Shown here piece after piece: positions 27,185-35,716 of a stretch of DNA of 64,000 nt; position 1 is the first letter of the stretch; each line of letters opens with the position of its first letter. Origin of the DNA: [Scytonema hofmanni] UTEX 2349 (lineage in GTDB: Bacteria > Cyanobacteriota > Cyanobacteriia > Cyanobacteriales > Nostocaceae); the NCBI RefSeq assembly GCF_000582685.1, contig NZ_KK073768.1, forward strand, positions 4,435,612 to 4,499,611, read 5' to 3'. Made by a program: the position numbers and the translations under genes. Below the pieces are notes generated by a model. That model was not told where the DNA came from. It ran no database searches and saw only the letters and a list, made by a program, of their open reading frames with translations.

Positions 27185-29605
27185 ATGCGAAGATTTAAAC
27201 TTCTGAGTGTCTTGTTGATAGTGGCTATATCATTTAGCCTTTCAATTTTCGTTTCTTACGTTTTCCCTAACAAAGTATTCGGTCAGATTCCTCTTCCTGA
27301 CGAAGACACTTTAATGGTCCGCCGCCAAGCCGAGGTTGCAACCAACTTTGTGGTTCAACCTCCTGATCCTGATCGCCCCCTGCGTCCAGCGGAGCGTGTC
27401 CCTCGCGACACCTATGGCGATGTCGGACTTACCCCCGTAAAAACTTTGGCGCAGTTGGATAGATTACTTTATCCTTCTATACCAACCTCAGTTCGTGAAA
27501 GAGTGCTAGAAGGGTCTGAGTTCTTTACTACCCCACAAAAAGTTGAGAACGGTTTCGGGTCGGTAGCCATGCAAACTCGATGTACGGGTTGTCACCTGAA
27601 TAACCTTGAGTCAGTTCCCAATGAAGGACTACTCACAGGTTCTTCTCTCGTCAGTCGAGCTGGCAGGACAGTTACCACAAACTTCAGTATTGTATCAGGC
27701 AATACCACAGATGGCGGTCAAGCTCCCGGTAGACGCTTAGATCCGGTCAATCCCGATGGTTCTGTTGACTTCAGTCGTCAGAGTGTAAACACCAGTCAAG
27801 AATTAGATGCGGTTAATAGTACAGGGCGAACCGCAGCCTTTACAGTCTTTGGAGACTTTTCACCCAGTCAAGAAGAGGTCAATTTTCTGACATCTTTTGA
27901 TCCATTGACTAATGTGCCAAATTTCCTCGGCGTAACTCAGAATTTTGGTGGTTTCTTGCAACACGTGCGCCCTCCTTCTGAAGAACTGAAAGCTTTAGAC
28001 CCAAGTCTAGATTGCAGACCAGAAGCTATCCCCAGCATTGCAGAAGATAGAAACCTCGGAACCGTCGATCCCGTTACGGGACTGAGTCCACTTGGATTTA
28101 GACGTGCTATTACTGAACTTGCTGGTCCCCCATATATTGGTCGTGGGTTGATAGAGGCTATTCCAAACGTCGATATTTCCAGTGCGCCTGACCCCAACGA
28201 TGCCAGAGGTGACAATTCCTCCCTCAAAACTTCTTCCTTCCAGTGTACCGGTGATTGCATCACAGGTGCGACCAATACAGTTCCTCCGAATGTACCTCGT
28301 GGCAGAGAGGATCAACTCGCCGAAGGACTGGGGCGTTTTGGTTTACGTGCCAATGGTACAGAGATGATGCAGTTTATTGTGGGAGGGACGTTTGGTACTC
28401 TGAGCATGACCAACCGGATCTCTCCTTTTGAGCAAGTGATTGCTGACGGCAACATTGCCCCTTATAATCGCAACTGCCGCAGTTTACTCGATGATCCAGA
28501 GATTTCTGTCAGCATACCATTTAGTGCGCGGAATTTCATCCGTGGGACGGCTCCCCCAGAATTTGGCAACAATCTCTTGGCGGTGCTAAATTCCCGAAAT
28601 CCCTCCAGACCTATCAGAGGCAACAGCCCTGCTGGTAGAGTACAACGAGGGGCGCAGCTTTTTGGTGTTGACCTGGTTGCCTTTGCTAACCGGACGATTG
28701 CCGGTAAGATGCCTAAACGCGGCGATGGTCTAGATCGCAATGCAATTAACCAGAGCGATCGCATGGTTGGTTGCGTCAGCTGTCATACTCCAATTCAAAG
28801 AACTGGTTTGTCTCCGGCTCTTGGCGACCCATCCTTGGGTCCTGATGAACAAGCACTTGTAGATGCTCTCAGCTACCGTTGGACTCCTGTGTTCTCAGAT
28901 CTTAATATCCATAGAGGACCAACCATAGATGCTGAACGCTTTGCGCCAACTCCCCGCGACCCCATCCTGATCAGCCGCTCTGAAAGAATTGTTCCTGGTG
29001 ACAAATCCGGCAAAGATTCCGATGACGATGATGGAGATGAGAAGCGCAAAGGTAAATTCGGCAAGACCTTCACGACCTATGATCTCCCCCGCAACCTGAG
29101 TAGTGATGCCTTCTCAAACCAGAAAGGTACTGCTGACGGTGATCAGTTCCGGACACCACCTCTGACAGGAATTGGAAGAGTCGGTCCTCCATTCCTGCAT
29201 GATGCTCGTGTTTTCTTAAGTACCTTAAACCGTGACACCACGCCTGGGGGTACTGTAACGACCAATAGCAGAGTCACCAACGCACCTTTAGTTATTCGCT
29301 CAGTAGACGATGCGATTCTGGCAGCAATTGAGTTACATGACCTACCTGCACCCGATGACTCTAAGACTTCTAAGCTGCGGGGTGGCGGATGCCCTGTTCC
29401 TAGAGGTGGCAAAGTCACCAATATAATCGGCAACGTTATCGACTACAGCTTATACGGCACATCTCCTGAGAATGTCATTTGCCCACCTTATGACAGTGAG
29501 CTTTCGACAACTCATCGGGGTGAAGCACGGGAAGTTATGGCTCGTTTCCGTTCTCTGACACGTTCTGATCAACAAGCGATGATTGATTTCTTGAGGGAGT
29601 TGTAG
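27185..29605 (+). CDS. Large exported di-haem c-type cytochrome-like protein
   Basis: The product has 806 residues with a signal peptide (MRRFK, hydrophobic 8-30, cleavage near FGQ). Two c-type haem sites are present: CTGCH at 133-137 and CVSCH at 530-534. The spacing and the C-terminal block (PPLTGIGRVGPPFLHDARV) recall di-haem peroxidase/oxidoreductase families such as MauG/CcpA relatives, but the protein is about twice their size. A Lys/Asp-rich low-complexity stretch (KSGKDSDDDDGDEKRKG) lies near 615. It is probably periplasmic and redox-active; substrate unknown. It is monocistronic: a strong terminator follows at 29659. The plus-strand frame is strongly coding throughout. Confidence 0.85.
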   Translation: MRRFKLLSVLLIVAISFSLSIFVSYVFPNKVFGQIPLPDEDTLMVRRQAEVATNFVVQPPDPDRPLRPAERVPRDTYGDVGLTPVKTLAQLDRLLYPSIPTSVRERVLEGSEFFTTPQKVENGFGSVAMQTRCTGCHLNNLESVPNEGLLTGSSLVSRAGRTVTTNFSIVSGNTTDGGQAPGRRLDPVNPDGSVDFSRQSVNTSQELDAVNSTGRTAAFTVFGDFSPSQEEVNFLTSFDPLTNVPNFLGVTQNFGGFLQHVRPPSEELKALDPSLDCRPEAIPSIAEDRNLGTVDPVTGLSPLGFRRAITELAGPPYIGRGLIEAIPNVDISSAPDPNDARGDNSSLKTSSFQCTGDCITGATNTVPPNVPRGREDQLAEGLGRFGLRANGTEMMQFIVGGTFGTLSMTNRISPFEQVIADGNIAPYNRNCRSLLDDPEISVSIPFSARNFIRGTAPPEFGNNLLAVLNSRNPSRPIRGNSPAGRVQRGAQLFGVDLVAFANRTIAGKMPKRGDGLDRNAINQSDRMVGCVSCHTPIQRTGLSPALGDPSLGPDEQALVDALSYRWTPVFSDLNIHRGPTIDAERFAPTPRDPILISRSERIVPGDKSGKDSDDDDGDEKRKGKFGKTFTTYDLPRNLSSDAFSNQKGTADGDQFRTPPLTGIGRVGPPFLHDARVFLSTLNRDTTPGGTVTTNSRVTNAPLVIRSVDDAILAAIELHDLPAPDDSKTSKLRGGGCPVPRGGKVTNIIGNVIDYSLYGTSPENVICPPYDSELSTTHRGEAREVMARFRSLTRSDQQAMIDFLREL

Positions 29606-29658
29606 ACGCTCTCCAATATCTTTAATATGGATTATTTGTGAATTTCAATTCACTACAG

Positions 29659-29685
29659 GGACGTTCTTAAGAACGTCCTTTTTTT
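29659..29685 (+). terminator. Rho-independent terminator after the di-haem protein gene
   Basis: A perfect 10-bp inverted repeat, GGACGTTCTT/AAGAACGTCC, is directly followed by seven T residues. It starts 54 bp after the stop codon and is the clearest intrinsic terminator in the window. Confidence 0.85.
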
Positions 29686-29709
29686 GATATCTTCGTGACC
29701 ATAAAGAAT

Positions 29710-29758
29710 GTAGAGACGTAGCAAAAAATGAAGAGACGTAGCATTGCTACGTCTCTAC
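29710..29758. repeat. GTAGAGACG palindromic module with duplicated left arm
   Basis: A complete palindrome (29731-29758, core TAGCATTGCTA) is preceded by an extra left arm GTAGAGACGTAGCA at 29710-29723. The right flank AAGGGTTATGGATAACGCATAA matches the flank of the 37596 and 42900 copies. Confidence 0.8.
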
Positions 29759-29943
29759 AAGGGTTATGGATAACGCATAAAAAAACGCTTTCGCTACTGA
29801 GCAAGATACCCTTTTTGAAGTAGCGATCGCACAACCCTCATTTTTAGTTTTGAGATGGCGAGGTTGACCAAGTTCGTAGACGCTATTATTGGCTTCTCGT
29901 CAGATAAAATCAAATAAAGGCAATAAGCCAGACGGAGACAATT

Positions 29944-30513
29944 ATGAGTCAAGCTATTGAGAAAGTACGCTGGACAATTTACGATTTAGAGGGTCTACCG
30001 CAGAATGAGTGGACGCGCTATGAAATTATTGATGGAGAACTTTTCGTGACTCGCTCTCCTCATCGCAAACATCAACAAGTTTGTGGTAAAATATTTGCAA
30101 AACTCGATACTTGGTCAGAGTCGAGTGGTTTAGGGGAAACGATTGTTGCTCCGGGTGTAATTTTTTCGGAAGCAGATAGCGTCATCCCGGATGTAGTTTG
30201 GGTAAGTCGAGAAAGACTAGCTCAAATTGAAGATGAAGCAGGACATTTGAGAAGCGCACCAGAGTTAGTTGTAGAAGTTTTATCTCCTGGTAAACAAAAC
30301 GAATTTCGAGATAAGGAAGCAAAACTAAAACTTTATTCAGTTCAAGGTGTACGGGAGTATTGGATTGTTGATAGGTTAACTAAACAAGTGGAAGTTTATC
30401 GACGAGAAAAAGCGCGATTAATTTTAGTTGCTACTTTGTTAGGTGATGATGAAATAACCTCGCCACTTTTACCAGGATTTTGTTGTTCTATCAGTTGCTT
30501 TTTTCCGGAATAG
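29944..30513 (+). CDS. Uma2 family (DUF820) PD-(D/E)XK endonuclease-like protein
   Basis: The 189-residue product is the standard length. The fold motifs are an N-terminal Y-E-I-I-D-GEL segment near 26-33, PDVVWVS near 80 (catalytic Asp region), and LVVEVLSPGK near 107-116, where the Glu and Lys complete the nuclease-type active site, followed by REYWIVD. The family is greatly expanded in cyanobacteria; members are thought to be restriction-type nucleases or mobile-element accessories, with little direct evidence. It is single, with a good GGAGA ribosome-binding site 7 bp before the ATG. Confidence 0.9.
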   Translation: MSQAIEKVRWTIYDLEGLPQNEWTRYEIIDGELFVTRSPHRKHQQVCGKIFAKLDTWSESSGLGETIVAPGVIFSEADSVIPDVVWVSRERLAQIEDEAGHLRSAPELVVEVLSPGKQNEFRDKEAKLKLYSVQGVREYWIVDRLTKQVEVYRREKARLILVATLLGDDEITSPLLPGFCCSISCFFPE

Positions 30514-30586
30514 TGGGAAAGAGTGCATGTGCTCAGAATATTTTCTATCATTTATGAGTTATATCAAGTTCGCTTAATCACTTATA

Positions 30587-30907
30587 ATATCATGTCCGCG
30601 CTTATTACTTACGCTCACCCCAAGAACCCCACCCCGCCAAAGCTACGCTTTGTCTCCCCTCCCCGCTTGCCGGGAGCAGGGTGGTTTCATACGAAAAAAG
30701 AAAAATATGAAAGCCTCTATTTCTCGTTTTGAATCATAGATTTTGACCCCTCTCCAAACCTCTCCCCCACGGGGGGAGAGGCTTTGATAACTGGTTTTAA
30801 TTTTTCTCTGATGGTATGAAACCACCCTGCCTCCCCGCTTGCGGGGAGGGGTTGGGGGTGGGGTGCAATGACTGTGGGAATCATAGCTAATTATCCGGAC
30901 ATGATAT
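30587..30907. mobile_element. Composite MITE-like element with nested inverted repeats
   Basis: Outer termini ATATCATGTCCG (30587) and CCGGACATGATAT (ending 30907) belong to the family at 4517-4640. Inside lie second inverted repeats, GGGTGGTTTCATAC (about 30679-30692) and GTATGAAACCACCC (about 30813-30826), flanked by CCCCGCTTG GC-rich modules and enclosing a further hairpin (CTCTCCCCCACGGGGGGAGAG). It reads as one element inserted into another. It has no convincing coding capacity. Confidence 0.7.
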
Positions 30908-30976
30908 AATTCGTCATTGCGATCGCAATGACTCAACGATTGCTTCAATGACAACTAATCATCCGAGCCTGATCTT

Positions 30977-31080
30977 ATATCATGACAGGCTTATTACATA
31001 TATTGTAGAGACGTTCCGGCGGAACGTCTCTTGCGTTGGTTACGATGTTTTTATTAGTGTTAATTAACCGGACATCATAT
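30977..31080. mobile_element. MITE-like element with ATATCATG termini carrying a palindromic module
   Basis: Left end ATATCATGACAGG and right end CCGGACATCATAT bound a 104-bp element. A palindrome with arms GTAGAGACG and CGTCTC (core TTCCGGCGGAA, right arm lacking its last bases) sits at 31005-31030. The element closely parallels the copy at 26637-26738, including the TTATTAGTGTTAATTAA segment. It abuts the DUF3616-like relic. Confidence 0.75.
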
Positions 31081-31100
31081 TATTTGTTGGATGGTAAATT

Positions 31101-31367
31101 TTAACCTTGACTGACAGTAATCCACAGACTGCGGAAATATTTTTGAGGATGGTTTTCATCCTTAAATTCTTTACATTCCTTACCATCAACTCTGATAATT
31201 GCTCCATCATCACTGAGGATTTAAAATTGATTTTTTCGGTCAGGATAAAATAAAATTGATTCTGGACGAAAATCAGATGGTAAATTAATTGATTCAATTT
31301 TTTCCGGAGTATCTTGACGATTTCCTGACCACGAATATAAACCAAATTTATCGCTGCTGTCGTAATA
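31101..31367 (-). pseudogene. C-terminal relic of a DUF3616-like protein
   Basis: Reading the minus strand from 31367 gives a continuous protein-like frame (YYDSSDKFGLYSWSG, then INLPSDFRPESILF), a single TAA inside FPDRKNQF-ILSDDG, then a natural end FRSLWITVSQG. The SWSG, PESIL, LSDDG and FRSLW elements resemble the C-terminus of DUF3616-type cyanobacterial proteins. The 5' part is missing: exactly at 31365 the sequence becomes the ATACCAATT repeat element. It is therefore a decayed gene fragment truncated by a repeat. Family assignment is from memory and moderate. Confidence 0.6.
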
Positions 31368-31480
31368 CCAATTTTATATGAGGCTGCACATTATTCCCTG
31401 CGCCGAGCGCACGCTGCGCGAACAGGCGCTTTAGCCTGGGGCTACACGAAAAAAGCCTGCCTTCGCAGGATTGTTCAGCG
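31365..31480. repeat. ATACCAATT-family element (copy lacking one end)
   Basis: It begins ATACCAATTTTATATGAGG and continues with a GC-rich block (CGCCGAGCGCACGCTGCGCG, then AACAGGCGCTTTAGCCTGGG) shared almost base for base with 62074-62212. The matching right terminus is not found, so the copy is incomplete. The right boundary is approximate. Confidence 0.65.
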
Positions 31481-31626
31481 TTTCGGACAACATCATCCCT
31501 ACCCAAAAAACATATTTTGGCTGATACAATACTCAAACTTTAGTTTGAACAAAGACAATGCTGCAAGTGCTTTAAAATAGTAATTTTAAGTATCTGGTTC
31601 AGGCAGATTTGATATTATAGCCTTAT

Positions 31627-33315
31627 ATGGTAATTCTTCATCGGCTTTCAGATTTCATCGACAATTATACAGTTAGCAACTTCGTTCCTAGCTATTATTA
31701 TCAAGGGCGCGGTTCTGGTGGCGAACTTCTCAAACTACCCCGCACTTCATTGGTAGAAGCGATCGCACATAAATTAATGGAACATCTTGCCCAAAATGAC
31801 TTATACTGTCGTGAAGGTAAAATGTATGGAATACTATTAGTAGAACTACCATTAGGCGAACAACGGATAATAAAAGCTTTCTCCGGTCTTCTCAATGGTA
31901 ATAGCATAGTTGAAGGCTGGGTTCCACCAATTGCCGGAAGAGATCAAGTAGCTTTAGAAGAAGCTCGCACATTGGCTGAATTGGAAGCAATCAAGCAAGA
32001 AATTATCAATTTAAAGCAACTTCCCCAAAGGCAAGAATATGAAACCCTTAAAAGCGAGTTTGATATTAAGTTGCACTCCCTGAGCGATCGCCATCAAAAT
32101 TATAAACAGCAACGACACGAAAAACGTCAGATACTCTGGGAAACTTTGACGGGAGAAGCTTTAATAATTGCCCTTGAACAACTCGATGAAGAAAGTCGTC
32201 AACATGGAATTGAGCGACGACACCTGAAACGCTTACGAGATGAAACTTTGCAACCGCTGAAGTCGATAATTGAAACCGCAGACATACAGATTCGCGAACT
32301 TAAACAACAGCGCAAACAACTATCTCGCCAACTTCAGGCAGAGATGCACGCAACTTACACCCTAGTGAATTTTCTAGGGCAATCAAAATCATTACAGCAA
32401 TTAATACCAGATGGCTTACCCACTGGAACGGGAGATTGTTGCGCCCCAAAACTGCTGCACTATGCGGCAACACATAACCTCAAACCTTTAGCAATGGCTG
32501 AGTTTTGGTGGGGTGCATCCTCTACACAAGACAAAATCCAGGGAGAATTTTATGGTGCTTGTGCGGAACGCTGTCAGCCAATGATGGGGTTTTTGCTGTC
32601 AGGATTAAGACCTAACCCCCCAGCCCCCTTCCCTACTAGGGAAGGGGGAGAAATTTATCCCCTCTCCTTGCAGGAGAGGGGTAGGGGAGAGGTCTTGATT
32701 CTTTATGAAGACGAATGGCTGATTGCAGTAAATAAACCTCCAGGACTGCTTTCTGTGCCTGGTCGTTATCACGATCGCCAAGATAGTGTCTTGACTCGCT
32801 TGCATCATTTGTTACCTGATGGCATGGCGATCGCATCTGTGCATCGTTTAGATCAAGAAACATCTGGGATACTTTTGCTAGCACGCGATCGGATTACTCA
32901 TCGCCAACTCAGCCAGCAGTTTCAGCAACGGCAAATTCACAAAGTTTACGAAGCGGTACTTTCCGGTTTGCTGACAATTGATCAAGGTATAATTGAATTA
33001 CCATTATGGGGAGATCCGCAAAATCGCCCATATCAGAAAGTCGATGAACGCGGCAAATTCAGCTTAACTCACTACCGGGTAATTGCGAGGGATAAAGACT
33101 ATACTCGCGTAGAATTTATACCAATTACCGGACGCACCCACCAATTGAGAGTTCATGCAGCCGATGTTAGAGGACTTGGGATGACAATATTAGGCGATCG
33201 CCTTTATGGATGCCTAAACAACGCAAATCGCTTACATCTGCACGCAAGAGAACTTCGCTTTCAGCATCCGCAAACCGGACAAACTATGCATTTACAAGCA
33301 AATACACCGTTTTGA
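31627..33315 (+). CDS. RluA-family pseudouridine synthase with long N-terminal region
   Basis: The product has 562 residues. The catalytic domain (about 352-562) has KPPGLLSVPGR, the active-site Asp in HRLDQETSG and the RTHQLRVH motif, as in RluA enzymes that convert uridine to pseudouridine in rRNA or tRNA. The N-terminal 320 residues include a coiled-coil region (about 110-240) and a GDCCAPKLLHYA block seen in a longer RluA subfamily. Residues about 328-354 are encoded by a DNA stretch that looks like an intergenic repeat (CCCCCAGCCCCCTTCCCTAC and GAGAGGGGTAGGGG), in frame. The RNA target is not predictable. Confidence 0.88.
   Translation: MVILHRLSDFIDNYTVSNFVPSYYYQGRGSGGELLKLPRTSLVEAIAHKLMEHLAQNDLYCREGKMYGILLVELPLGEQRIIKAFSGLLNGNSIVEGWVPPIAGRDQVALEEARTLAELEAIKQEIINLKQLPQRQEYETLKSEFDIKLHSLSDRHQNYKQQRHEKRQILWETLTGEALIIALEQLDEESRQHGIERRHLKRLRDETLQPLKSIIETADIQIRELKQQRKQLSRQLQAEMHATYTLVNFLGQSKSLQQLIPDGLPTGTGDCCAPKLLHYAATHNLKPLAMAEFWWGASSTQDKIQGEFYGACAERCQPMMGFLLSGLRPNPPAPFPTREGGEIYPLSLQERGRGEVLILYEDEWLIAVNKPPGLLSVPGRYHDRQDSVLTRLHHLLPDGMAIASVHRLDQETSGILLLARDRITHRQLSQQFQQRQIHKVYEAVLSGLLTIDQGIIELPLWGDPQNRPYQKVDERGKFSLTHYRVIARDKDYTRVEFIPITGRTHQLRVHAADVRGLGMTILGDRLYGCLNNANRLHLHARELRFQHPQTGQTMHLQANTPF
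32609..32695. repeat. Intergenic-type repeat embedded in a coding region
   Basis: Two hairpin-like halves are present: CCCCCTTCCCTACTAGGGAAGGGGG-type (32624-32649) and CCTCTCCTTGCAGGAGAGG-type (32660-32679). The wording matches repeats between genes in this and other filamentous cyanobacteria. It is translated in the linker just before the RluA catalytic domain. Confidence 0.7.
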
Positions 33316-33358
33316 TAATATTGTAATAGTTATGCCTCAAGGGATAGGAGAGAAGAAT

Positions 33359-33790
33359 ATGTCTAATCTTAGTGTTGTCAAAGGTAGCTGCCTGTGTAGA
33401 GCGGTAAGCATATCCACGACAAATATGAGCAATCTCGTGGGAGCTTGTCATTGTAATATGTGTAGAAAGTGGGGCGGAGGAGCTTTTTTAGCCGTTGAGT
33501 GTGGCTGTGATGTTAGTTTTGAGGGTGAAGAAAATATCGGCGTTTATCAATCTTCCGAATGGGCAGAACGTGGATTCTGTCAGAAATGTGGTAGCCATCT
33601 ATTTTACAGATTGAAACAAAATAACCAATACTTCGTACCTGTTGGACTCTTCGATAATAGCGAAGGTCTTATTTTCGAGCATCAGGTTTTCATTGACGAA
33701 AAGCCCGAATATTACTCTTTTGCCAATGAAACTAAGAATATGACAGGAGCAGAGCTATTTGCACAGTTTGCACCGACATTAGAGAACTAA
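33359..33790 (+). CDS. GFA/CENP-V fold zinc-binding protein
   Basis: The product has 143 residues from the ATG at 33359, which follows GGAGAG; an upstream ATG at 33332 would add nine residues. It is a GFA (glutathione-dependent formaldehyde-activating enzyme-like) domain: SCLCRAVSI and CHCNMCRKWGG supply zinc ligands, and FCQKCGSHLF the second site. Proteins of this fold bind two zinc ions; despite the family name most members have no proven formaldehyde activity. It is probably cytosolic and shares the strand with the acetyltransferase gene 25 bp downstream, so the two may be co-transcribed. Confidence 0.88.
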   Translation: MSNLSVVKGSCLCRAVSISTTNMSNLVGACHCNMCRKWGGGAFLAVECGCDVSFEGEENIGVYQSSEWAERGFCQKCGSHLFYRLKQNNQYFVPVGLFDNSEGLIFEHQVFIDEKPEYYSFANETKNMTGAELFAQFAPTLEN

Positions 33791-33815
33791 TAACTTTAAC
33801 GTTCAAGAAGTTGTG

Positions 33816-34319
33816 ATGAACCTACGAGCTGCCACCTCTGCTGATTTGGAACTGCTGCAACACTGGGATGAGCAACCTCACGTAATTTCCTCAGACCCTA
33901 ATGATGACTGGGGTTGGGAAGTAGAACTTGACCGCACTCCCGATGGTCGGGAGCAATTGATAGCCGAAATCGATGGTCGTCCCATCGGATTTATCCAAAT
34001 CATCGATCCAGCGCTTGAGGATAGCCATTATTGGGGTGATATTCCAGAGGGTTTTCGTGCCATTGACATCTGGATTGGAGAGGAGAACGATTTGGGTAAA
34101 GGGTATGGAACGAAAATGATGCAGCTTGCACTTGCCCGATGTTTCGCTGACCCGGTTGTGACGGCTGTACTCATCGATCCACTTGCCAGCAATACCCGCG
34201 CTCACCGCTTCTATGAACGTCTCGGCTTCCAATTTGTCGAACACCGACGGTTTGGTGACGATGACTGCTCCGTTTATAGCCTGAACCGAACAGATTGGCT
34301 CCATGAAAGCGTTGGATGA
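33816..34319 (+). CDS. GNAT N-acetyltransferase resembling aminoglycoside AAC(6') enzymes
   Basis: The product has 167 residues from ATG 33816 (a GTG precedes it directly). The GNAT acetyl-CoA motif is visible as DLGKGYGTKMMQLAL near 92-106, and DPLASNTRAHRFYERLGF forms the C-terminal half. The blocks around RAIDIWIGE, GKGYGTK and DPLASN run parallel to AAC(6')-Ib-type enzymes, which acetylate the 6' amino group of aminoglycosides. Many chromosomal relatives have other or unknown substrates, so resistance is not implied. Base composition is slightly more GC-rich than the neighbours, which fits lateral gain. Confidence 0.85.
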   Translation: MNLRAATSADLELLQHWDEQPHVISSDPNDDWGWEVELDRTPDGREQLIAEIDGRPIGFIQIIDPALEDSHYWGDIPEGFRAIDIWIGEENDLGKGYGTKMMQLALARCFADPVVTAVLIDPLASNTRAHRFYERLGFQFVEHRRFGDDDCSVYSLNRTDWLHESVG

Positions 34320-34373
34320 TATTCAAGTGCCTAAAAAATTGCCTTTCTAGACGTTCATAATTTGCCCTTTTTG

Positions 34374-35597
34374 TTAAACCTTATCCTTTGCAGGTGGTGT
34401 TATACCACTCTTATTTAAACCTGCATCGATTTTCTTCAATAATATAAAGTCCTCCTCCGGCAAAGGATAACTATTACACTGCTTTTCTAAAAACGAGAAT
34501 GCTTGTCTAAACTGATACGGCTGTGCTTTAATTGGTGCGTCAAAGTGACAAGGTATAATTTCCTGAAAGTCCCAAGTAGCAATCTTATCAGCCCATTCGA
34601 TAGTTTCTTTGGGTGCGCGATTGAGAATGAGAGTCTGTAAAATTGGCGCCACAAACAAACGACCTTCTCCGCGCAGTGCATCAAATGACTGTTTCCAATT
34701 TTCTTTCCATTGAAAGGGAAACAAGCCAAAATAAGCTTTTTTTGAGCGTTCCGGTGCTTTGAAGGCATTGCGAAACACTTCACCCCATGCGGGTACTTCC
34801 AGCACCGCAGGTTGAAAGTATAAAGCAAATAACGAGATGCGCTGCCATCCTTTACGGCGGTTTAGCTGATTGTCGGCAACGATATCAGTCGCATTGTCTT
34901 TAGCATGAAACAGTAAAGGATATGGATCTAATTGTACGATCGCCGGCGGATCTTCTGGTACAGAAACAACTGAATCGGTGACAAGCAGAGTATGCGATCG
35001 CTTGTGAAAAAATGCAACTTCGGCAAACTTACCCGGTCCCAAATGAATCGGACCGAGTATGGCATAATCAAAATCCTTCGCAAAGGGTGCTAAACTGCTG
35101 TCTTCTGGAAGAAATGAAGTACGTTTATAAGGCAAACCCAGCCAACTTAATGGCAGATTTAGTGGGAAACTCCACTGCTCTGGAGCCACAAATATCTCTG
35201 CATTCCCAAAGCATCTGGCAAACGGACCGACAAAAACTTTGTGTTCTAGTCCAGAAATAGTTGGCAGAATGATATACTTAACATCGCCGTGGTGTTTCAC
35301 CAACTCTTTAACTAGCCGGATACATTCTGGGGTGGGTGCGATCGGTGCATAAACCAGTAAACCACCTTCATCCAGCTTTACAACCGTCATGCGAATCGGC
35401 ACAACAACATAGAAAATCCCCTGAAGCTGGTCGAAAGTCCAAATTGTGTCTTTAACCACTTCCTTGCGGATTGTTCGGCGTCTACCATACGGGTAAAGTG
35501 GCAAAGTGAACCAGAAAGACCATGAAAAGTCTCTCGGATGAATCTTTTGTGCGTTTATATCATCATCAGCCACTTTGCGACCCCTTGCAAATGCCAA
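34374..35597 (-). CDS. DUF4336 domain-containing protein
   Basis: The product has 407 residues and no signal peptide. The sequence matches the cyanobacterial/plant DUF4336 group: an N-terminal WSFWFTLPLYPYGRRRTIR block, IWTFDQLQGIFYVVVPIRMTV near 50-70, and a metallo-hydrolase-like core (KYIILPTISGLEHKVFVGPF; GPIHLGPG; LLVTDSVVSVPEDPP). The His/Asp pattern of true metallo-beta-lactamases is only partly kept. The function is unknown. It converges with the acetyltransferase gene. The ATG start is followed by a basic segment. Confidence 0.88.
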   Translation of the reverse strand: MAFARGRKVADDDINAQKIHPRDFSWSFWFTLPLYPYGRRRTIRKEVVKDTIWTFDQLQGIFYVVVPIRMTVVKLDEGGLLVYAPIAPTPECIRLVKELVKHHGDVKYIILPTISGLEHKVFVGPFARCFGNAEIFVAPEQWSFPLNLPLSWLGLPYKRTSFLPEDSSLAPFAKDFDYAILGPIHLGPGKFAEVAFFHKRSHTLLVTDSVVSVPEDPPAIVQLDPYPLLFHAKDNATDIVADNQLNRRKGWQRISLFALYFQPAVLEVPAWGEVFRNAFKAPERSKKAYFGLFPFQWKENWKQSFDALRGEGRLFVAPILQTLILNRAPKETIEWADKIATWDFQEIIPCHFDAPIKAQPYQFRQAFSFLEKQCNSYPLPEEDFILLKKIDAGLNKSGITPPAKDKV

Positions 35598-35716
35598 ATA
35601 CTTAGACTATTTCTATTTAATCTCTAGAAGTTGGAGTTTAGCAAATTTTTAAGGTAATAATTTTCAAGTATAGTAATAGTGTATTAAATCAGTGTTGTAT
35701 TTTTTCCTAAAAAGCT

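Noticed and set aside
30523..30954. Open frames on both strands in the composite repeat region
   Set aside because: They fall within nested inverted-repeat elements and have repeat-derived composition.
33816..34319. Calling the acetyltransferase a resistance gene
   Set aside because: Family resemblance alone does not show aminoglycoside activity; annotated as AAC(6')-like only.
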